Below, one piece after another: positions 52,941-62,475 of a stretch of DNA of 64,000 nt (its first letter is position 1; every line of letters begins with the position of its first letter). The notes beneath the pieces were generated by a model, which had not been told where the DNA came from, ran no database searches, and was given only the letters and a program-made list of their open reading frames with translations. A program made the position numbers and the translations under genes. Source of the DNA: Chloracidobacterium thermophilum B. GTDB lineage: Bacteria > Acidobacteriota > Blastocatellia > Chloracidobacteriales > Chloracidobacteriaceae. The stretch lies in the NCBI RefSeq assembly GCF_000226295.1, contig NC_016024.1, positions 541,501 to 605,500 on the forward strand, read 5' to 3'.

Positions 52941-53786
52941 ATGCCGGTCAAGAAGCGGAATCTGACCAATCCCCACCTGCCGCAGCTCGAAAAGGCCCTG
53001 GCCCAGGTTTACGGCTGGGCTCCGAACGAGACCCTGCGGGCGGCACTGCAAGCCGTGGTGACGGACAAGGCGCGCCGGCTGCTCTTTGACGAGATGACCT
53101 ACTGCCGCGTGGCCGCGCAGTCGCCCGGCGAACTTCATTCGGTTGCGGAGGAAATTGCGCTGGGTGAAACCAGTTTCTTCCGCGAGCCGGAGCAGTTTCG
53201 GGCTTTGTGGCGCATGGTGCTGCCTGAACTCATCGAGAAGCGCGCCGACACGAAACGCCTGCGATTGTGGAGCGCCGGCTGCTCGACGGGTGAAGAGCCG
53301 TTTTCGCTGGCGATGATTCTGGAAGACCTGCTTGGGGAAGCATCCGACTGGCGCATCGAAATCCTGGCCGTAGACCTGCGCAGCAAAGCCCTGCTGCATG
53401 CCAGCCAGGGGCGTTACCATCCACTCCAGTTGCGGAATCTTGACCCGGCACTACGTGACCGGTTTTTCCACGGCAGCCAGTCCCCGGATGCACCGCCGGG
53501 CGAGCTTGACCGCCGGTTGCGCCGCAACATCCGCCTGCGCCATGCCAACCTGTACGACCCGCACCTGTGGCAACACCTGCCGGGGCCGTTCGATGTCATT
53601 GTGTGCAGCAATGTGTTGACGCACATGCACTACACGGCCGTACAGCAGACGACGGCCCGCATCCAGCAGGCGCTGGCTCCGGGCGGCTATCTGCTGGTTG
53701 GGAGTGTCGAGGTCGGACTGGTCAACCAGGCGCGGCTGCGTCCCTCACAGGCGTTGCCACGTGGCTTTTTCCACCGTCCTGAGTAA
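52941..53786 (+). CDS. CheR-type chemoreceptor glutamate methyltransferase
   Basis: A 281-residue SAM-dependent methyltransferase. The N-terminal helical domain precedes GETSFFREPEQF, SAM motif I LWSAGCSTGEEPFSLAM, EILAVDLRSKALLHAS, and VIVCSNVLTHMHYTA, which stands in place of the usual CRNVLIYF. The C-terminus is PGGYLLVGSVEV. It methylates MCP glutamates in chemotaxis or a chemosensory pathway for pili. No che genes are adjacent, so the target is unknown. Confidence 0.87.
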   Translation: MPVKKRNLTNPHLPQLEKALAQVYGWAPNETLRAALQAVVTDKARRLLFDEMTYCRVAAQSPGELHSVAEEIALGETSFFREPEQFRALWRMVLPELIEKRADTKRLRLWSAGCSTGEEPFSLAMILEDLLGEASDWRIEILAVDLRSKALLHASQGRYHPLQLRNLDPALRDRFFHGSQSPDAPPGELDRRLRRNIRLRHANLYDPHLWQHLPGPFDVIVCSNVLTHMHYTAVQQTTARIQQALAPGGYLLVGSVEVGLVNQARLRPSQALPRGFFHRPE

Positions 53787-53857
53787 CAGAATGAGTAACA
53801 GAAAATGGGCGGCCGGGTCGTGCAGGACGCAACCCAGTTGCGCTACAACGTCCGGCT

Positions 53858-56047
53858 ATGATGAACCGTCGCCATTTTTTGTCTCTGTGTTGTCTGACGG
53901 CCGGCTGGTGTTCCACGGTGTGGGGGCAGCGGCGTCCAGGTCCGCCGCCGGTTTTGGGGCGCGCCAACTCGGCCCAGCGGGTCTTTGCACGGCTGCTTCA
54001 GCTTGAAGATGAGCGGTACTACCACGCCGAGGAGTTCGTGGATTTCCTTGGCTCGTCCAACGCCCGCGTGCGGCGGCGCGCCTGCCTGGCGCTTGGTCGC
54101 ATCGGCGATCCCCGGTCATACACCCTGCTGCTGGAACGGCTCTACGATGACGGCAACCCACGGGTGCGCGCCATGGCTGCCTTCGCCCTGGGCGAACTGG
54201 AAACGACTGAACCGCTGGAAGACCTGCGCCGGATGCTGGTGCGGGAAACGGAAATGCTGCCGGTGCGGGCGCGCTGTGCAGAAGCTCTGGGCAAAATCGC
54301 CGCCGCCAATGCCAAAACCCTTGACGCAGACACCCTTCAGGGGCTGTTGGCCGCCGGGTTGAAGTCCCTGCCGCGGCCAACGGAAGACATCCCGCCCGGC
54401 AGCGAACGTGAGCTGTTCACCACACTGTGCCTGACGGCCGTGATGCGGATGCGCCAGGCGGCAGGCCTGCCGCCACTGCTCAGGTGGCTGGCGTCGCCAA
54501 ATGCGAACGTTCGTTTCCACGCGGCCAACGCTTTGGCGCGGTTGAGCGATCTGCCGGAAGCGGAAAAGACCCTGACCCGCGAACGTGAGAAGCTCGTGGC
54601 AGCCTTCCGGGATGAAGGGGAGACCGTGGTGCAAGTGGCTCTGGCGCGGGTGTTGGGGGCTATTGGCGACGCAGAAGCAATGGCGGCGCTGCTCCCCCGT
54701 CTGGCTGCGGCAGAAGCCGCCGTGCGGATTGCCGTCATCCGGGCCCTGTCAAACGCACGCCAACCGGAAGAAGTCGTCCCGCCGTTGCTGGACCGGCTGC
54801 GTGCCGGGCTGTCCCGCTATGCCAAAGTGGAAGCCGATGAGCGCCCGACATGGGATGGTCTGCCGGAGCTTTTGACGCTGGCTGAAGCCCTGGGCCGCCT
54901 GAAAGCCACCGAAGCGCAACCGTGGCTGGAACGGCTGCGGATGCTGCCGACGGGCAGGCTGGGAGCCAACCCGGAAGTCGAAATTGCCCTGGCGCGGCTT
55001 GGCACAGCAGCCTTTCTGGGGGCTAACCCGGACAAGCCACTGCTTCCGCCGGACGACGACTGGCGGGCGCAGGCGCATTACTTTGCTGGTCTGGCCGCGC
55101 TGCCGCCGGAAGAGCCGCGCCGCCGCCGCGTGGTCGAGGATTTTCTGGCGCGAACCGTCCTTGATGCCCGTGCGCGCACGGCGCTGCTGGCGGCCGTGCC
55201 GAAAACGCCGGCGTGGGCCGCCGTCTGGGAGCAGGAACTGCGTCACCCGGATGTCATGGTGCGGGCGGCGGCCGCCGCCGCATTGGAAGTGTTGCCACCG
55301 ACCGACCAGGGGCGAAAGGCGCTCATTGCCGCCCTGACTACGGCGCGGGAGGACACGCAAAACGATGCCCGGCTGGCCATCCTCAAGGCCTTGGCAGCCG
55401 ACCCGCATCCCGACACAGAAGCTGCCTTTGATCTGGCCCTGCGTGACCCGGACTGGCTGGTACGCAGGCAGTCCGGTGAAATACTCCGGCGGCGGCTTCC
55501 GTCCACCCTGAGCGAGGAAGAGCGCGCGCAGGCAGGCGAGATGCTCGACAGCCGGATTGGGATTTGCCGCACGAACCGTCCGGCAGCCTTTTATGGCCGG
55601 CTGGTGCGGCAGTATGCGCGGCATCCGCGCGCCGTCATCACCACGACCAAAGGCGAACTGACCCTGGAATTGTTTTCCGAGGATGCGCCTCTGACGGTTG
55701 AGAACTTCATCGCCCTGGCCGAACGTGGTTTCTTCGACGACCTGACCTTTCACCGGGTCGTTCCCAACTTTGTCGTCCAGGGCGGCGATCCACGCGGCGA
55801 TGGCGATGGCGGCCCCGGCTACCAGATTCGCTGTGAAATCAACGAACGGCCCTACCTGCGGGGCAGTGTCGGCATGGCACTTTCGGGCAAGGATACGGGC
55901 GGAAGCCAGTGGTTCATCTGTCACCTGCCGCAGCCGCACCTGGACGGCGGCTACACCTGTTTCGGGCAGGTCGTCGAAGGCTTGGAGACCTTGGACCGGC
56001 TGGTGCGCCAGGACCGCATTCTGGGCATTCGTCTGGTGAAGGATTAG
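53858..56047 (+). CDS. Tat-exported HEAT-repeat protein fused to a cyclophilin domain
   Basis: A 729-residue protein. The start MMNRRHFLSLCCLTAG has a twin-arginine signal (RRHFL). HEAT-type repeats fill about residues 30-560, for example VRRRACLALGRIGDPRS, PRVRAMAAFALGELE and VRFHAANALARL. The C-terminal about 170 residues are a cyclophilin domain: FHRVVPNFVVQGGDP, GSVGMALSGKDTGGSQWFIC and HLDGGYTCFGQVVEG. The usual His of the last block is Tyr. It may fold or scaffold partner proteins in the periplasm. Confidence 0.87.
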   Translation: MMNRRHFLSLCCLTAGWCSTVWGQRRPGPPPVLGRANSAQRVFARLLQLEDERYYHAEEFVDFLGSSNARVRRRACLALGRIGDPRSYTLLLERLYDDGNPRVRAMAAFALGELETTEPLEDLRRMLVRETEMLPVRARCAEALGKIAAANAKTLDADTLQGLLAAGLKSLPRPTEDIPPGSERELFTTLCLTAVMRMRQAAGLPPLLRWLASPNANVRFHAANALARLSDLPEAEKTLTREREKLVAAFRDEGETVVQVALARVLGAIGDAEAMAALLPRLAAAEAAVRIAVIRALSNARQPEEVVPPLLDRLRAGLSRYAKVEADERPTWDGLPELLTLAEALGRLKATEAQPWLERLRMLPTGRLGANPEVEIALARLGTAAFLGANPDKPLLPPDDDWRAQAHYFAGLAALPPEEPRRRRVVEDFLARTVLDARARTALLAAVPKTPAWAAVWEQELRHPDVMVRAAAAAALEVLPPTDQGRKALIAALTTAREDTQNDARLAILKALAADPHPDTEAAFDLALRDPDWLVRRQSGEILRRRLPSTLSEEERAQAGEMLDSRIGICRTNRPAAFYGRLVRQYARHPRAVITTTKGELTLELFSEDAPLTVENFIALAERGFFDDLTFHRVVPNFVVQGGDPRGDGDGGPGYQIRCEINERPYLRGSVGMALSGKDTGGSQWFICHLPQPHLDGGYTCFGQVVEGLETLDRLVRQDRILGIRLVKD

Positions 56048-56062
56048 CAGGCAGGGAAGCAG

Positions 56063-56138
<76 letters not shown>

Positions 56139-56274
56139 CCATTTCCTGTGGCAGGGCGGAATAGTACCACGTCTGTCAAGATGCCGGGGAAAGTGAGGTT
56201 GGCGCGTCGGCGTTGTCCTCATCCCGCCCGGTGGTTAGACTGGACAAACCAACTGGGAAGGCAGGGTGCGCCGT

Positions 56275-57000
56275 ATGGAAACAAAGCCCACCATCGAAAC
56301 CGTTTTGGAAAGAATGGCTGAGCAGACAGCCATACTTCAGGAGTTGGTGAGGGAAATCACCAGCCTGAAGGCTTTGACGCCGGAAGTTGCAGCCATAAAG
56401 GCCGCGCAGCAGACATTGATGACGGAAGTCCTCACCCTGAAGTCTGAACAGCAGGCGCTGAAAGACAGTCAGCAGGTGTTGCTGACGGAAGTTGCGGCTG
56501 TAAAGGCCGCGCAGCAGACATTGATGACGGAAGTCTTCACGCTGAAGTCTGAACAGCAGGCGCTGCTGACGGAAGTTGCGGCTGTAAAGGCCGCGCAGCA
56601 GACGTTGATGACGGAAGTCCTCACCCTGAAGTCTGAACAGCAGGCGCTGAAAGACGGTCAGCAGGCGTTGCTGATGGAAGTTGCGGCTGTAAAGGCCGCG
56701 CAGCAGACGTTGATGACGGAAGTCCTCACCCTGAAGTCTGAACAGCAGGCGCTGAAAGACGGTCAGCAGGCGTTGCTGACGGAAGTTGCGGCTGTAAAGG
56801 CCGCGCAGCAGACATTGATGACGGAAGTCTTCACGCTGAAGTCTGAACAGTCAGCGATGAAAGCCATGCTGCAGGAAATAGACACGCGCACCCGCCGGAT
56901 CGATCACCGCATCACAGTTCTTGCCCAGGACATGCTCGACCTGCGTGCCACCATGCAGCGGATTGATGCCGATCTGCTTTCCCTGAAAGCCGTTGGATAG
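56275..57000 (+). CDS. Coiled-coil protein built from tandem heptad repeats
   Basis: A 241-residue protein from ATG 56275. After a unique helical N-terminus (about 35 residues) comes a run of repeats of the form EVAAVKAAQQTLMTEV plus LTLKSEQQALKDGQQALLT. Units of 35 residues are five heptads; one unit has 28 residues (four heptads). The unique C-terminal part (TRTRRIDHRITVLAQDMLDL) continues the coiled coil. No signal peptide, so it is probably cytoplasmic. Function unknown. Confidence 0.8.
   Translation: METKPTIETVLERMAEQTAILQELVREITSLKALTPEVAAIKAAQQTLMTEVLTLKSEQQALKDSQQVLLTEVAAVKAAQQTLMTEVFTLKSEQQALLTEVAAVKAAQQTLMTEVLTLKSEQQALKDGQQALLMEVAAVKAAQQTLMTEVLTLKSEQQALKDGQQALLTEVAAVKAAQQTLMTEVFTLKSEQSAMKAMLQEIDTRTRRIDHRITVLAQDMLDLRATMQRIDADLLSLKAVG
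56383..56850 (+). repeat. Tandem 105-bp (and one 84-bp) in-frame repeats
   Basis: Units begin at 56383, 56488, 56572, 56677 and 56782. Units 1, 3 and 4 are 105 bp; unit 2 is 84 bp and lacks exactly one 21-bp heptad; unit 5 is partial. Copies are nearly identical at DNA level (for example GCCGCGCAGCAGAC recurs in each), indicating recent duplication or ongoing homogenisation. Confidence 0.9.
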
Positions 57001-57059
57001 CACGTGTGCTGTTGCCAGCAGAAGACAAGTACCGTTCAGAAGCTGGAAATCCGGTGGGC

Positions 57060-58013
57060 CTACGGACGTTTGGCGCGGGCGCGACGCACCTCATCAGGGC
57101 TGGGCGGCGTGCCATTCCAGACGGCCAGCACTTTTCCCTGCCGCAGCAGAACGATACGCGGGGTGTCGCCATCCGCCAGCAGACGCTTGAAGTCCTCTTT
57201 GGAAATCTCACCCAGCTCGAACTTGGCCCCGAACCGCTGAATGAAAAACTTGCGACGCCATTCCTCATTGGAGCAGAGCGCCACGAACAGCGGAAAATCC
57301 TTCACACCCACGTAGGCATTGAGCTGCGGGACGCTTTCCTGGCAATGGCTGCACTCCGTGTCAATGAGCGCCACGAGACGTTCGCCCGTCGCCACATTGA
57401 CCGTGGTCCCGGAGACCTTGACCCGCGACCAGTCGCTGCCGCCAAGCGGGAAGCCAAAAGCCAGCGGCGTGAGCAGACCAAACAACGCACAGAGCAGGAC
57501 GCCCAGACCGCGCCAGCGGCGTGGCTGCAAGGCCGTCACTGTGGCCTGCGGTTTCCACACCAGCCATCCCGAAACCACGGTCACCAGCAGCATCAGACTA
57601 TCCTCCAGCAGGGCTTCCTTTGGGCTGCGTTTGACCTGTGAGCCAAAACAGCCACAGTCCTCGACCGGAATGCCGGCGAGGATGACCCACCCCAGCGCGC
57701 CCATGAAGATGAGCGTCAGGCATCCGGCCCCCACCAGCGCCCAGCGCAGGCGGTAGCCGAGAATCAGCGCCGCGCCCAGCGCGCACTCGGCCACAAGCAA
57801 GCCCCAGGCAATGGCCGTTTGCATGGCTTTTCCCGGCACAAGTTGGAAACCAGCCACCTGCCGCACGAAATCAAAGGGTTCGAGCGCCTTGATGACGCCG
57901 GCGGCCAGCCACACCAGCCCCAGCAGGGCGGCCAGCCCCCAGCCAAGATAAAACCGCCACGGCAGGGAAGCGGCTTCTGAGCGTTGGGAAGCCGCCTCGG
58001 CGACGTTGCTCAT
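57060..58013 (-). CDS. MauE/DoxX-type membrane protein fused to a thioredoxin-like domain
   Basis: A 317-residue protein. Five hydrophobic segments (about 22-42, 66-86, 92-113, 138-152, 168-188) form a MauE-like domain with the motif CGCFG (120-124). The C-terminal periplasmic region (about 195-317) resembles a thioredoxin fold with the redox pair CSHC (221-224) in LIDTECSHCQESVPQL. It may carry electrons for disulfide exchange in the envelope, like the VKOR- or MauE-thioredoxin fusions. Its start overlaps the stop of the E2-like gene by 4 bases. Confidence 0.85.
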   Translation of the reverse strand: MSNVAEAASQRSEAASLPWRFYLGWGLAALLGLVWLAAGVIKALEPFDFVRQVAGFQLVPGKAMQTAIAWGLLVAECALGAALILGYRLRWALVGAGCLTLIFMGALGWVILAGIPVEDCGCFGSQVKRSPKEALLEDSLMLLVTVVSGWLVWKPQATVTALQPRRWRGLGVLLCALFGLLTPLAFGFPLGGSDWSRVKVSGTTVNVATGERLVALIDTECSHCQESVPQLNAYVGVKDFPLFVALCSNEEWRRKFFIQRFGAKFELGEISKEDFKRLLADGDTPRIVLLRQGKVLAVWNGTPPSPDEVRRARAKRP

Positions 58014-58579
58014 GAGCGAATCTGAAAGCGTCCGCCCGGACGGACGTCAGTCGGTCGGGGCGGCGTAATCCGTTTGACCACGAAGGTATGCGTCGGCTTT
58101 TCGCCAGGGACGGGCAGCTTCGCCTGATCACAGGGAAACAGCGTCGGGTTGGCATAGAACCAATCCGCCGCCTTATAGTTGGCAATGCTGTGCGGGTCAA
58201 TGAGCTGTGGGTCGAACTGAAACAAACGCGCCAGCTTGATGACAAACGACGCCAGCCCCTCGCGGAAGTCCCAGTGACCAATGCAGATTTTGCCGTCCGG
58301 CCACACGTGCGGATGAAAAATGGGGGTCATGCCGTGCATCATCACGGTCGGCTTCTCGAAAGGATGGTTGGGCGACAGCAGAATCCGAATCTGGTGCTCG
58401 TCGCGGGTTGTGTTGGGGCCGATGTAGCTGCGAATCCGAAGCGTTACGATGTAGTCCGTGGCCGGGACGTTGAGGTTTTGCCAGTGGATGTATTCGCCCC
58501 GGATGGTACGCATTTCCTCATAGTCCGCCGCCAGGCGAGCGCGCCGGACATCATCAGGCGTGGCCATGAAAACCGTCAT
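58010..58579 (-). CDS. E2 ubiquitin-conjugating-enzyme-like (UBC fold) protein
   Basis: A 189-residue protein from ATG 58579 (ATG 58567 is an alternative). The UBC pattern is visible in order: EEMRTIRGEYIHW, a strand with IVTLRIRSYIGP, ILLSPNHPFEKPTVMM, then IFHPHVWPDGKICIG and LARLFQFDP with YKAADWFYAN. The candidate active cysteine is C99 in GKICIG. The canonical HPN tripeptide reads HPH, so the Asn used for isopeptide formation is replaced by His. A basic, Pro-rich tail follows. No E1, JAB peptidase, RING or ubiquitin-like gene is in the window. The downstream MauE-thioredoxin gene overlaps it by 4 bases. Confidence 0.78.
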   Translation of the reverse strand: MTVFMATPDDVRRARLAADYEEMRTIRGEYIHWQNLNVPATDYIVTLRIRSYIGPNTTRDEHQIRILLSPNHPFEKPTVMMHGMTPIFHPHVWPDGKICIGHWDFREGLASFVIKLARLFQFDPQLIDPHSIANYKAADWFYANPTLFPCDQAKLPVPGEKPTHTFVVKRITPPRPTDVRPGGRFQIRS

Positions 58580-58690
58580 CCCCCATTTCCCTGGAATCGT
58601 TTCACCGGTAGAGTAGGCCCATTGTAGCCCGGCTTGGGGCAATCGAAAAACAAACGGTGCATTCCCCCGGGCCCGTCGCCATTCTTCACC

Positions 58691-59467
58691 ATGGAAAATC
58701 CCATTGCCTTTCAGGGTTCGGAAAAAGCCAGGCGCATCCAGGCGATGTTTGCCGGCATTGCGCCGACCTACGACCAGCTCAACCACTGGCTTTCACTCAA
58801 CATTGACAAACGCTGGCGACGCGCGGCCGTCCGGGAAGTGCAGGACGTGCTGACGCGGCCCGGCGCCCGCGCCCTTGATGTCTGCTGTGGGACAGCCGAT
58901 CTGGCGCTGGAACTGGGCCGGCTGGCCCCCACGGTCGGCGTGGATTTCTGTCAGCCGATGCTGCTCCGGGGCATGGAGAAAGTCCGGCAGAGTGGCCGTC
59001 CGGTGCATCTGCTCGCTGGCGACGCCCTGGCGCTTCCCTTTGCCGATGCCAGTTTCGATGTCGCCACGGTCGCCTTTGGAATTCGCAACGTCGTGGACCT
59101 GGACGGGGCGCTGGCCGAGCTGTACCGCGTCCTGAAGCCGGGCGGCAAGGTGGCCATTCTGGAGTTTTCCCACCCGGTCGTGCCCGGCCTCAAACCGCTG
59201 TTCGGCTTCTACTTCACGCAGATTCTGCCACGCATTGGCAATGCCGTCTCACGGTCAGGCTATGCCTACTCGTATCTGCCGGCGTCGGTACAGCACTTTC
59301 CCGACCAGCCCACCCTTGCGGCCCGGATGGAGCAGGCCGGGTTTCAGCAGGTGAAGTGGCGCAACCTGTCGGGCGGCATTGCCGCCCTGCACACCGGCGT
59401 CAGGCCGGCCGTGACCAATCCGGTGAGCGCTGATCCCGTCAGCACCGGCGTTGACGCTGACCGTTGA
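58691..59467 (+). CDS. menG: Demethylmenaquinone/ubiquinone C-methyltransferase (MenG/UbiE)
   Basis: A 258-residue SAM-dependent methyltransferase from ATG 58691 (MENPIAFQG). Family motifs are MFAGIAPTYDQLNHWLSLNI, DVCCGTADLALEL, FGIRNVVDLDGALAELYRVL, KPGGKVAILEFSHP and SGYAYSYLPASV. It adds the ring methyl group in quinone synthesis; menaquinone is more likely if the relationship to Chloracidobacterium holds. It is divergent from the E2-like gene. Confidence 0.92.
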   Translation: MENPIAFQGSEKARRIQAMFAGIAPTYDQLNHWLSLNIDKRWRRAAVREVQDVLTRPGARALDVCCGTADLALELGRLAPTVGVDFCQPMLLRGMEKVRQSGRPVHLLAGDALALPFADASFDVATVAFGIRNVVDLDGALAELYRVLKPGGKVAILEFSHPVVPGLKPLFGFYFTQILPRIGNAVSRSGYAYSYLPASVQHFPDQPTLAARMEQAGFQQVKWRNLSGGIAALHTGVRPAVTNPVSADPVSTGVDADR

Positions 59468-59482
59468 TACCAACGGTCAGCG
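59455..59482. terminator. Possible hairpin terminator spanning the menG stop
   Basis: A perfect 11-bp stem (59455-59465 with 59472-59482) with a 6-base loop includes the menG stop codon. It lies between menG and the convergent purH. There is no T tract, so its role as a terminator is uncertain. Confidence 0.5.
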
Positions 59483-59503
59483 CGTATGACCGGCGCTGGA
59501 AGT

Positions 59504-61087
59504 CTAGTGCCGGAAATGGCGCATGCCGGTAAAGACCATAGCCAGTCCATGCTCATCGGCGGCGGCGATGACTTCTTCATCCCGAATTGAGCCACCGGGC
59601 TGAATGACCGCCCGCGCACCGTGGCGCGCCGCTTCATCGAGACCGTCCCGGAAGGGGAAAAAGGCATCCGACGCGACGACCGCACCGGACAGCGGCAGAC
59701 AGGCCTTCATCGCGCCCAGCCTGACGGCGTCAATGCGGCTCATCTGTCCGGCCCCGACGCCAAGCAACTGGCCCTGCCGGGCATAGACAATGGCGTTCGA
59801 CTTGACGTGCTTGCAGACCGTCCACGCAAAGAGCAGGTCGCGCCATTCGTCCTCGGAGGGCGACCGGCGGGTGACGACGCGCATCTCGTCCGGCGTCGCC
59901 AGCCGATCATCCGGCGATTGCACGAGCAGGCCGCCGGAGATCGTACGGAAGTCCGCTGCCGGGCGGGCTTCGTCGGCAACCACCAGCAGGCGCAGGTTTT
60001 TCCTGGCCGCCAGCACCTTTTGCGCCGCGTCATCGAAGCCGGGCGCAATGATGACCTCCAGGAAGATTTCGGACAGTTCGGTAGCCGTGCCCGCGTCAAC
60101 CGTCCGGTTGAACGCCACGATGCCGCCAAAGGCCGCGACCGGATCGGTTTCCCGCGCCAGACGGAAGGCTTCGAGCGGAACGGCCCCCAGCCCGACGCCA
60201 CATGGGTTGGTGTGCTTGACGATGACGCAGGCCGCCGCATCCCGGAATTCGCCGACCAGTCCCCAGGCGGCATCGGCATCGAGCAGGTTGTTGAACGACA
60301 ATTCCTTGCCCTGTAGCTGGCGGGCCGCAGCCAAACCGCCGGCAGGATGCTCCGCTGGCACGTAGAGTGCTGCTGACTGGTGCGGGTTTTCACCATACCG
60401 CAGCGCCTGTTGCCGGTGCAGGACGAGTGACAGGCGGGGGGGAAAGGCGTCAGGAGGCTGAAGCTGAACCTGCCCCGTCGCTTCCTCGAACTGTGTCCGG
60501 TTGGCCAGAAAGTCGGCAATCATCCGGTCATAGCGTGCTGTGTGGGCAAAGGCCTTGCAGGCCAGACGGTAGCGTGTCGCGGCGGAGATGCTTCCGGTGT
60601 GGGTCAGTTCCGCCGCCAGTGCGGCATAGTCGGCCGGGTCGGTGACGACAACGACATGCTGGAAATTTTTGGCTGCGGCCCGGATGAGGGTCGGCCCGCC
60701 GATGTCAATGTTTTCCAGGGCTTCAGCAAAGGTGACTTCCGGGCGCGCAATGGTGTCGGCAAAGGGATAGAGGTTGACGACGACGAAATCAAAGCGGCTG
60801 ATGTCGTGCAGGGCGAGTTGTTCAAGATGTTCCGGCAGGTCGCGCCGTGCCAGAATTCCGGCGTGAATGCGTGGATGCAGGGTTTTGACGCGCCCATCGA
60901 GCATTTCTGGAAAACCCGTGACCGAGGCCACATCCAGGACGGAAATACCGGCCTCGAGAAGGGTTTGCGCTGTCCCGCCGGTTGAGACGAGTTCGAGGCC
61001 GTGGGCGTGCAGGGTGCGTGCAAAGTCAACCAGTCCCTGCTTGTCAGACACACTCAGCAGGGCGCGTGGGGGAAGGGGTAAGGTCAT
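59504..61087 (-). CDS. purH: Bifunctional AICAR transformylase / IMP cyclohydrolase
   Basis: A 527-residue enzyme for the last two steps of IMP synthesis. The N-terminal MGS-like cyclohydrolase domain shows [44 protein letters not shown] and NLYPF. The transformylase domain has [58 protein letters not shown] and [17 protein letters not shown]. Length and domain order are normal. It is convergent with menG. Confidence 0.95.
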   Translation of the reverse strand: MTLPLPPRALLSVSDKQGLVDFARTLHAHGLELVSTGGTAQTLLEAGISVLDVASVTGFPEMLDGRVKTLHPRIHAGILARRDLPEHLEQLALHDISRFDFVVVNLYPFADTIARPEVTFAEALENIDIGGPTLIRAAAKNFQHVVVVTDPADYAALAAELTHTGSISAATRYRLACKAFAHTARYDRMIADFLANRTQFEEATGQVQLQPPDAFPPRLSLVLHRQQALRYGENPHQSAALYVPAEHPAGGLAAARQLQGKELSFNNLLDADAAWGLVGEFRDAAACVIVKHTNPCGVGLGAVPLEAFRLARETDPVAAFGGIVAFNRTVDAGTATELSEIFLEVIIAPGFDDAAQKVLAARKNLRLLVVADEARPAADFRTISGGLLVQSPDDRLATPDEMRVVTRRSPSEDEWRDLLFAWTVCKHVKSNAIVYARQGQLLGVGAGQMSRIDAVRLGAMKACLPLSGAVVASDAFFPFRDGLDEAARHGARAVIQPGGSIRDEEVIAAADEHGLAMVFTGMRHFRH

Positions 61088-61139
61088 AGGCGTTTACAGA
61101 GTCTGGCGGATTGCCGAAGATGATGTCCCAAACGGGATC

Positions 61140-62468
61140 ATGTCTGCGCACGATAACAAAACCCGTTTCTCTTGTCTTTCGCCCGGAATTCGGCCTAAAA
61201 GCCTGGCATCCACTGCTTTTGGTCTGGTTCTGGCAATGTTTGTTTCGATGGTCGAACTCCACGACAGCCTGCCGCTCTGGTTTTGGGCCATCTGGGCTTT
61301 TGTCGTCGGAAGCTGCATCGGCAGCTTTCTCAACGTGGTGATCTACCGCCTGCCACGCGGCGGCTCGGTCAACTCACCGCCCCGGTCCTACTGCCCAAGC
61401 TGCAACGCAACCATTGCCTGGTACGACAACCTGCCCATTCTCAGTTTTCTGCTGCTCCGGGGGAAGTGCCGTGCCTGTGGGGTGCGTATTTCCTGGCAGT
61501 ACCCGCTGGTGGAACTGGCAACCGGACTGCTCTTCCTCACCGCACTGCTGGTTTTTGGTCCGACGTTGCAATGTGTCTTCAACTGCGCCTTCGCGGCGGC
61601 GCTGGTGGCGCTCATCGTGACGGATTTCAACGAACAAATCCTGCCCGATGCCATTACCCTGCCCGGTACGGCCCTGGCGCTGGCGGCGCGGCTGCTGGAC
61701 CACAATCTGGTCGGGCTGCCCTGGATGAACCTGTTTTTTGAAGGACTGACCGGATGGCCGCTCCCGATGACCGGGCTGGCCGGCTCACTGGTCAACGCGC
61801 TGCTGGGAATGGCCATTGGTGCCGGTGCGCTCTGGGTGCTGGGCGTCGGTTACTTTCGCCTGCGCGCCTTTCCCATTCGGACACCCGACGATCTGGCAGA
61901 CTTTCTCAAGCGCCGCTGCGTGGTCGGCACCCTGGCCCGCCTCAAGCTGCGCCACGCAAACGGCAAACGCGGCGTTGTTTATGTGCTCGGCGGGGATTTC
62001 AGCGAACTGTCGCCGGAGGAACTGGCCGCGGCTGAGTTTGCCTCGTCCAATACCGGTACGCCGGAACTCAGCATGACGGCACTTGACGGAGCCTGCGTCG
62101 AGCCGGGAGAACGGGGCGTCCGCATCACAAGTATCCCGGATGCCCTCGAAAACACCGTGGATGGCCAGCTCGAACCCGGTGATACCATTGTCTCCGGCAA
62201 CCTGGAAGGCATGGGGCTGGGCGACGTGAAGATGATGCTGTTTGTCGGGGCGTTTCTGGGCGGAGGGCTGACCTTTTTCGTACTGCTCATGGCCTCGCTG
62301 CTGGGGGTTTTGGTATCCCTGCCACGTCTGCTGCTGCGCGGGTCATCCGCCCTTCAGCATGCGCTGCCGTTTGGCGTCATGCTGGGGTTGGCGGCGCTGG
62401 TGGCGCTCTTTTGCGGAGAAAAGGGGCTGACAACCTATCTTGACTTCCTTTCCAGCTTCATATCCTGA
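61140..62468 (+). CDS. pilD: Prepilin peptidase with a large insertion
   Basis: A 442-residue (from ATG 61140) inner membrane aspartyl protease that cleaves and methylates type IV prepilins. The zinc-binding cysteines are CPSC (85-88) and CRAC (110-113), next to the [20 protein letters not shown] block. Catalytic aspartates are D162 in [12 protein letters not shown] and D362 in [10 protein letters not shown]. Between about 243 and 355, where relatives have a short loop, there is a hydrophilic stretch of about 110 residues. Starts at 61236 or 61248 are also possible. Works with pilT elsewhere in the window. Confidence 0.9.
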   Translation: MSAHDNKTRFSCLSPGIRPKSLASTAFGLVLAMFVSMVELHDSLPLWFWAIWAFVVGSCIGSFLNVVIYRLPRGGSVNSPPRSYCPSCNATIAWYDNLPILSFLLLRGKCRACGVRISWQYPLVELATGLLFLTALLVFGPTLQCVFNCAFAAALVALIVTDFNEQILPDAITLPGTALALAARLLDHNLVGLPWMNLFFEGLTGWPLPMTGLAGSLVNALLGMAIGAGALWVLGVGYFRLRAFPIRTPDDLADFLKRRCVVGTLARLKLRHANGKRGVVYVLGGDFSELSPEELAAAEFASSNTGTPELSMTALDGACVEPGERGVRITSIPDALENTVDGQLEPGDTIVSGNLEGMGLGDVKMMLFVGAFLGGGLTFFVLLMASLLGVLVSLPRLLLRGSSALQHALPFGVMLGLAALVALFCGEKGLTTYLDFLSSFIS

Positions 62469-62475
62469 ATGCTTT

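Noticed and set aside
56139-56190. Promoter TTGACA upstream of tRNA-Thr
   Set aside because: A TTGACA is present on the minus strand, but the only -10-like TACTAT is about 7 bases away, far too close, and no hexamer is found at 16-18 bp.
56383-56850. CRISPR-like tandem repeats
   Set aside because: The units are contiguous, 105 bp long, in frame and without unique spacers. They encode a coiled coil.
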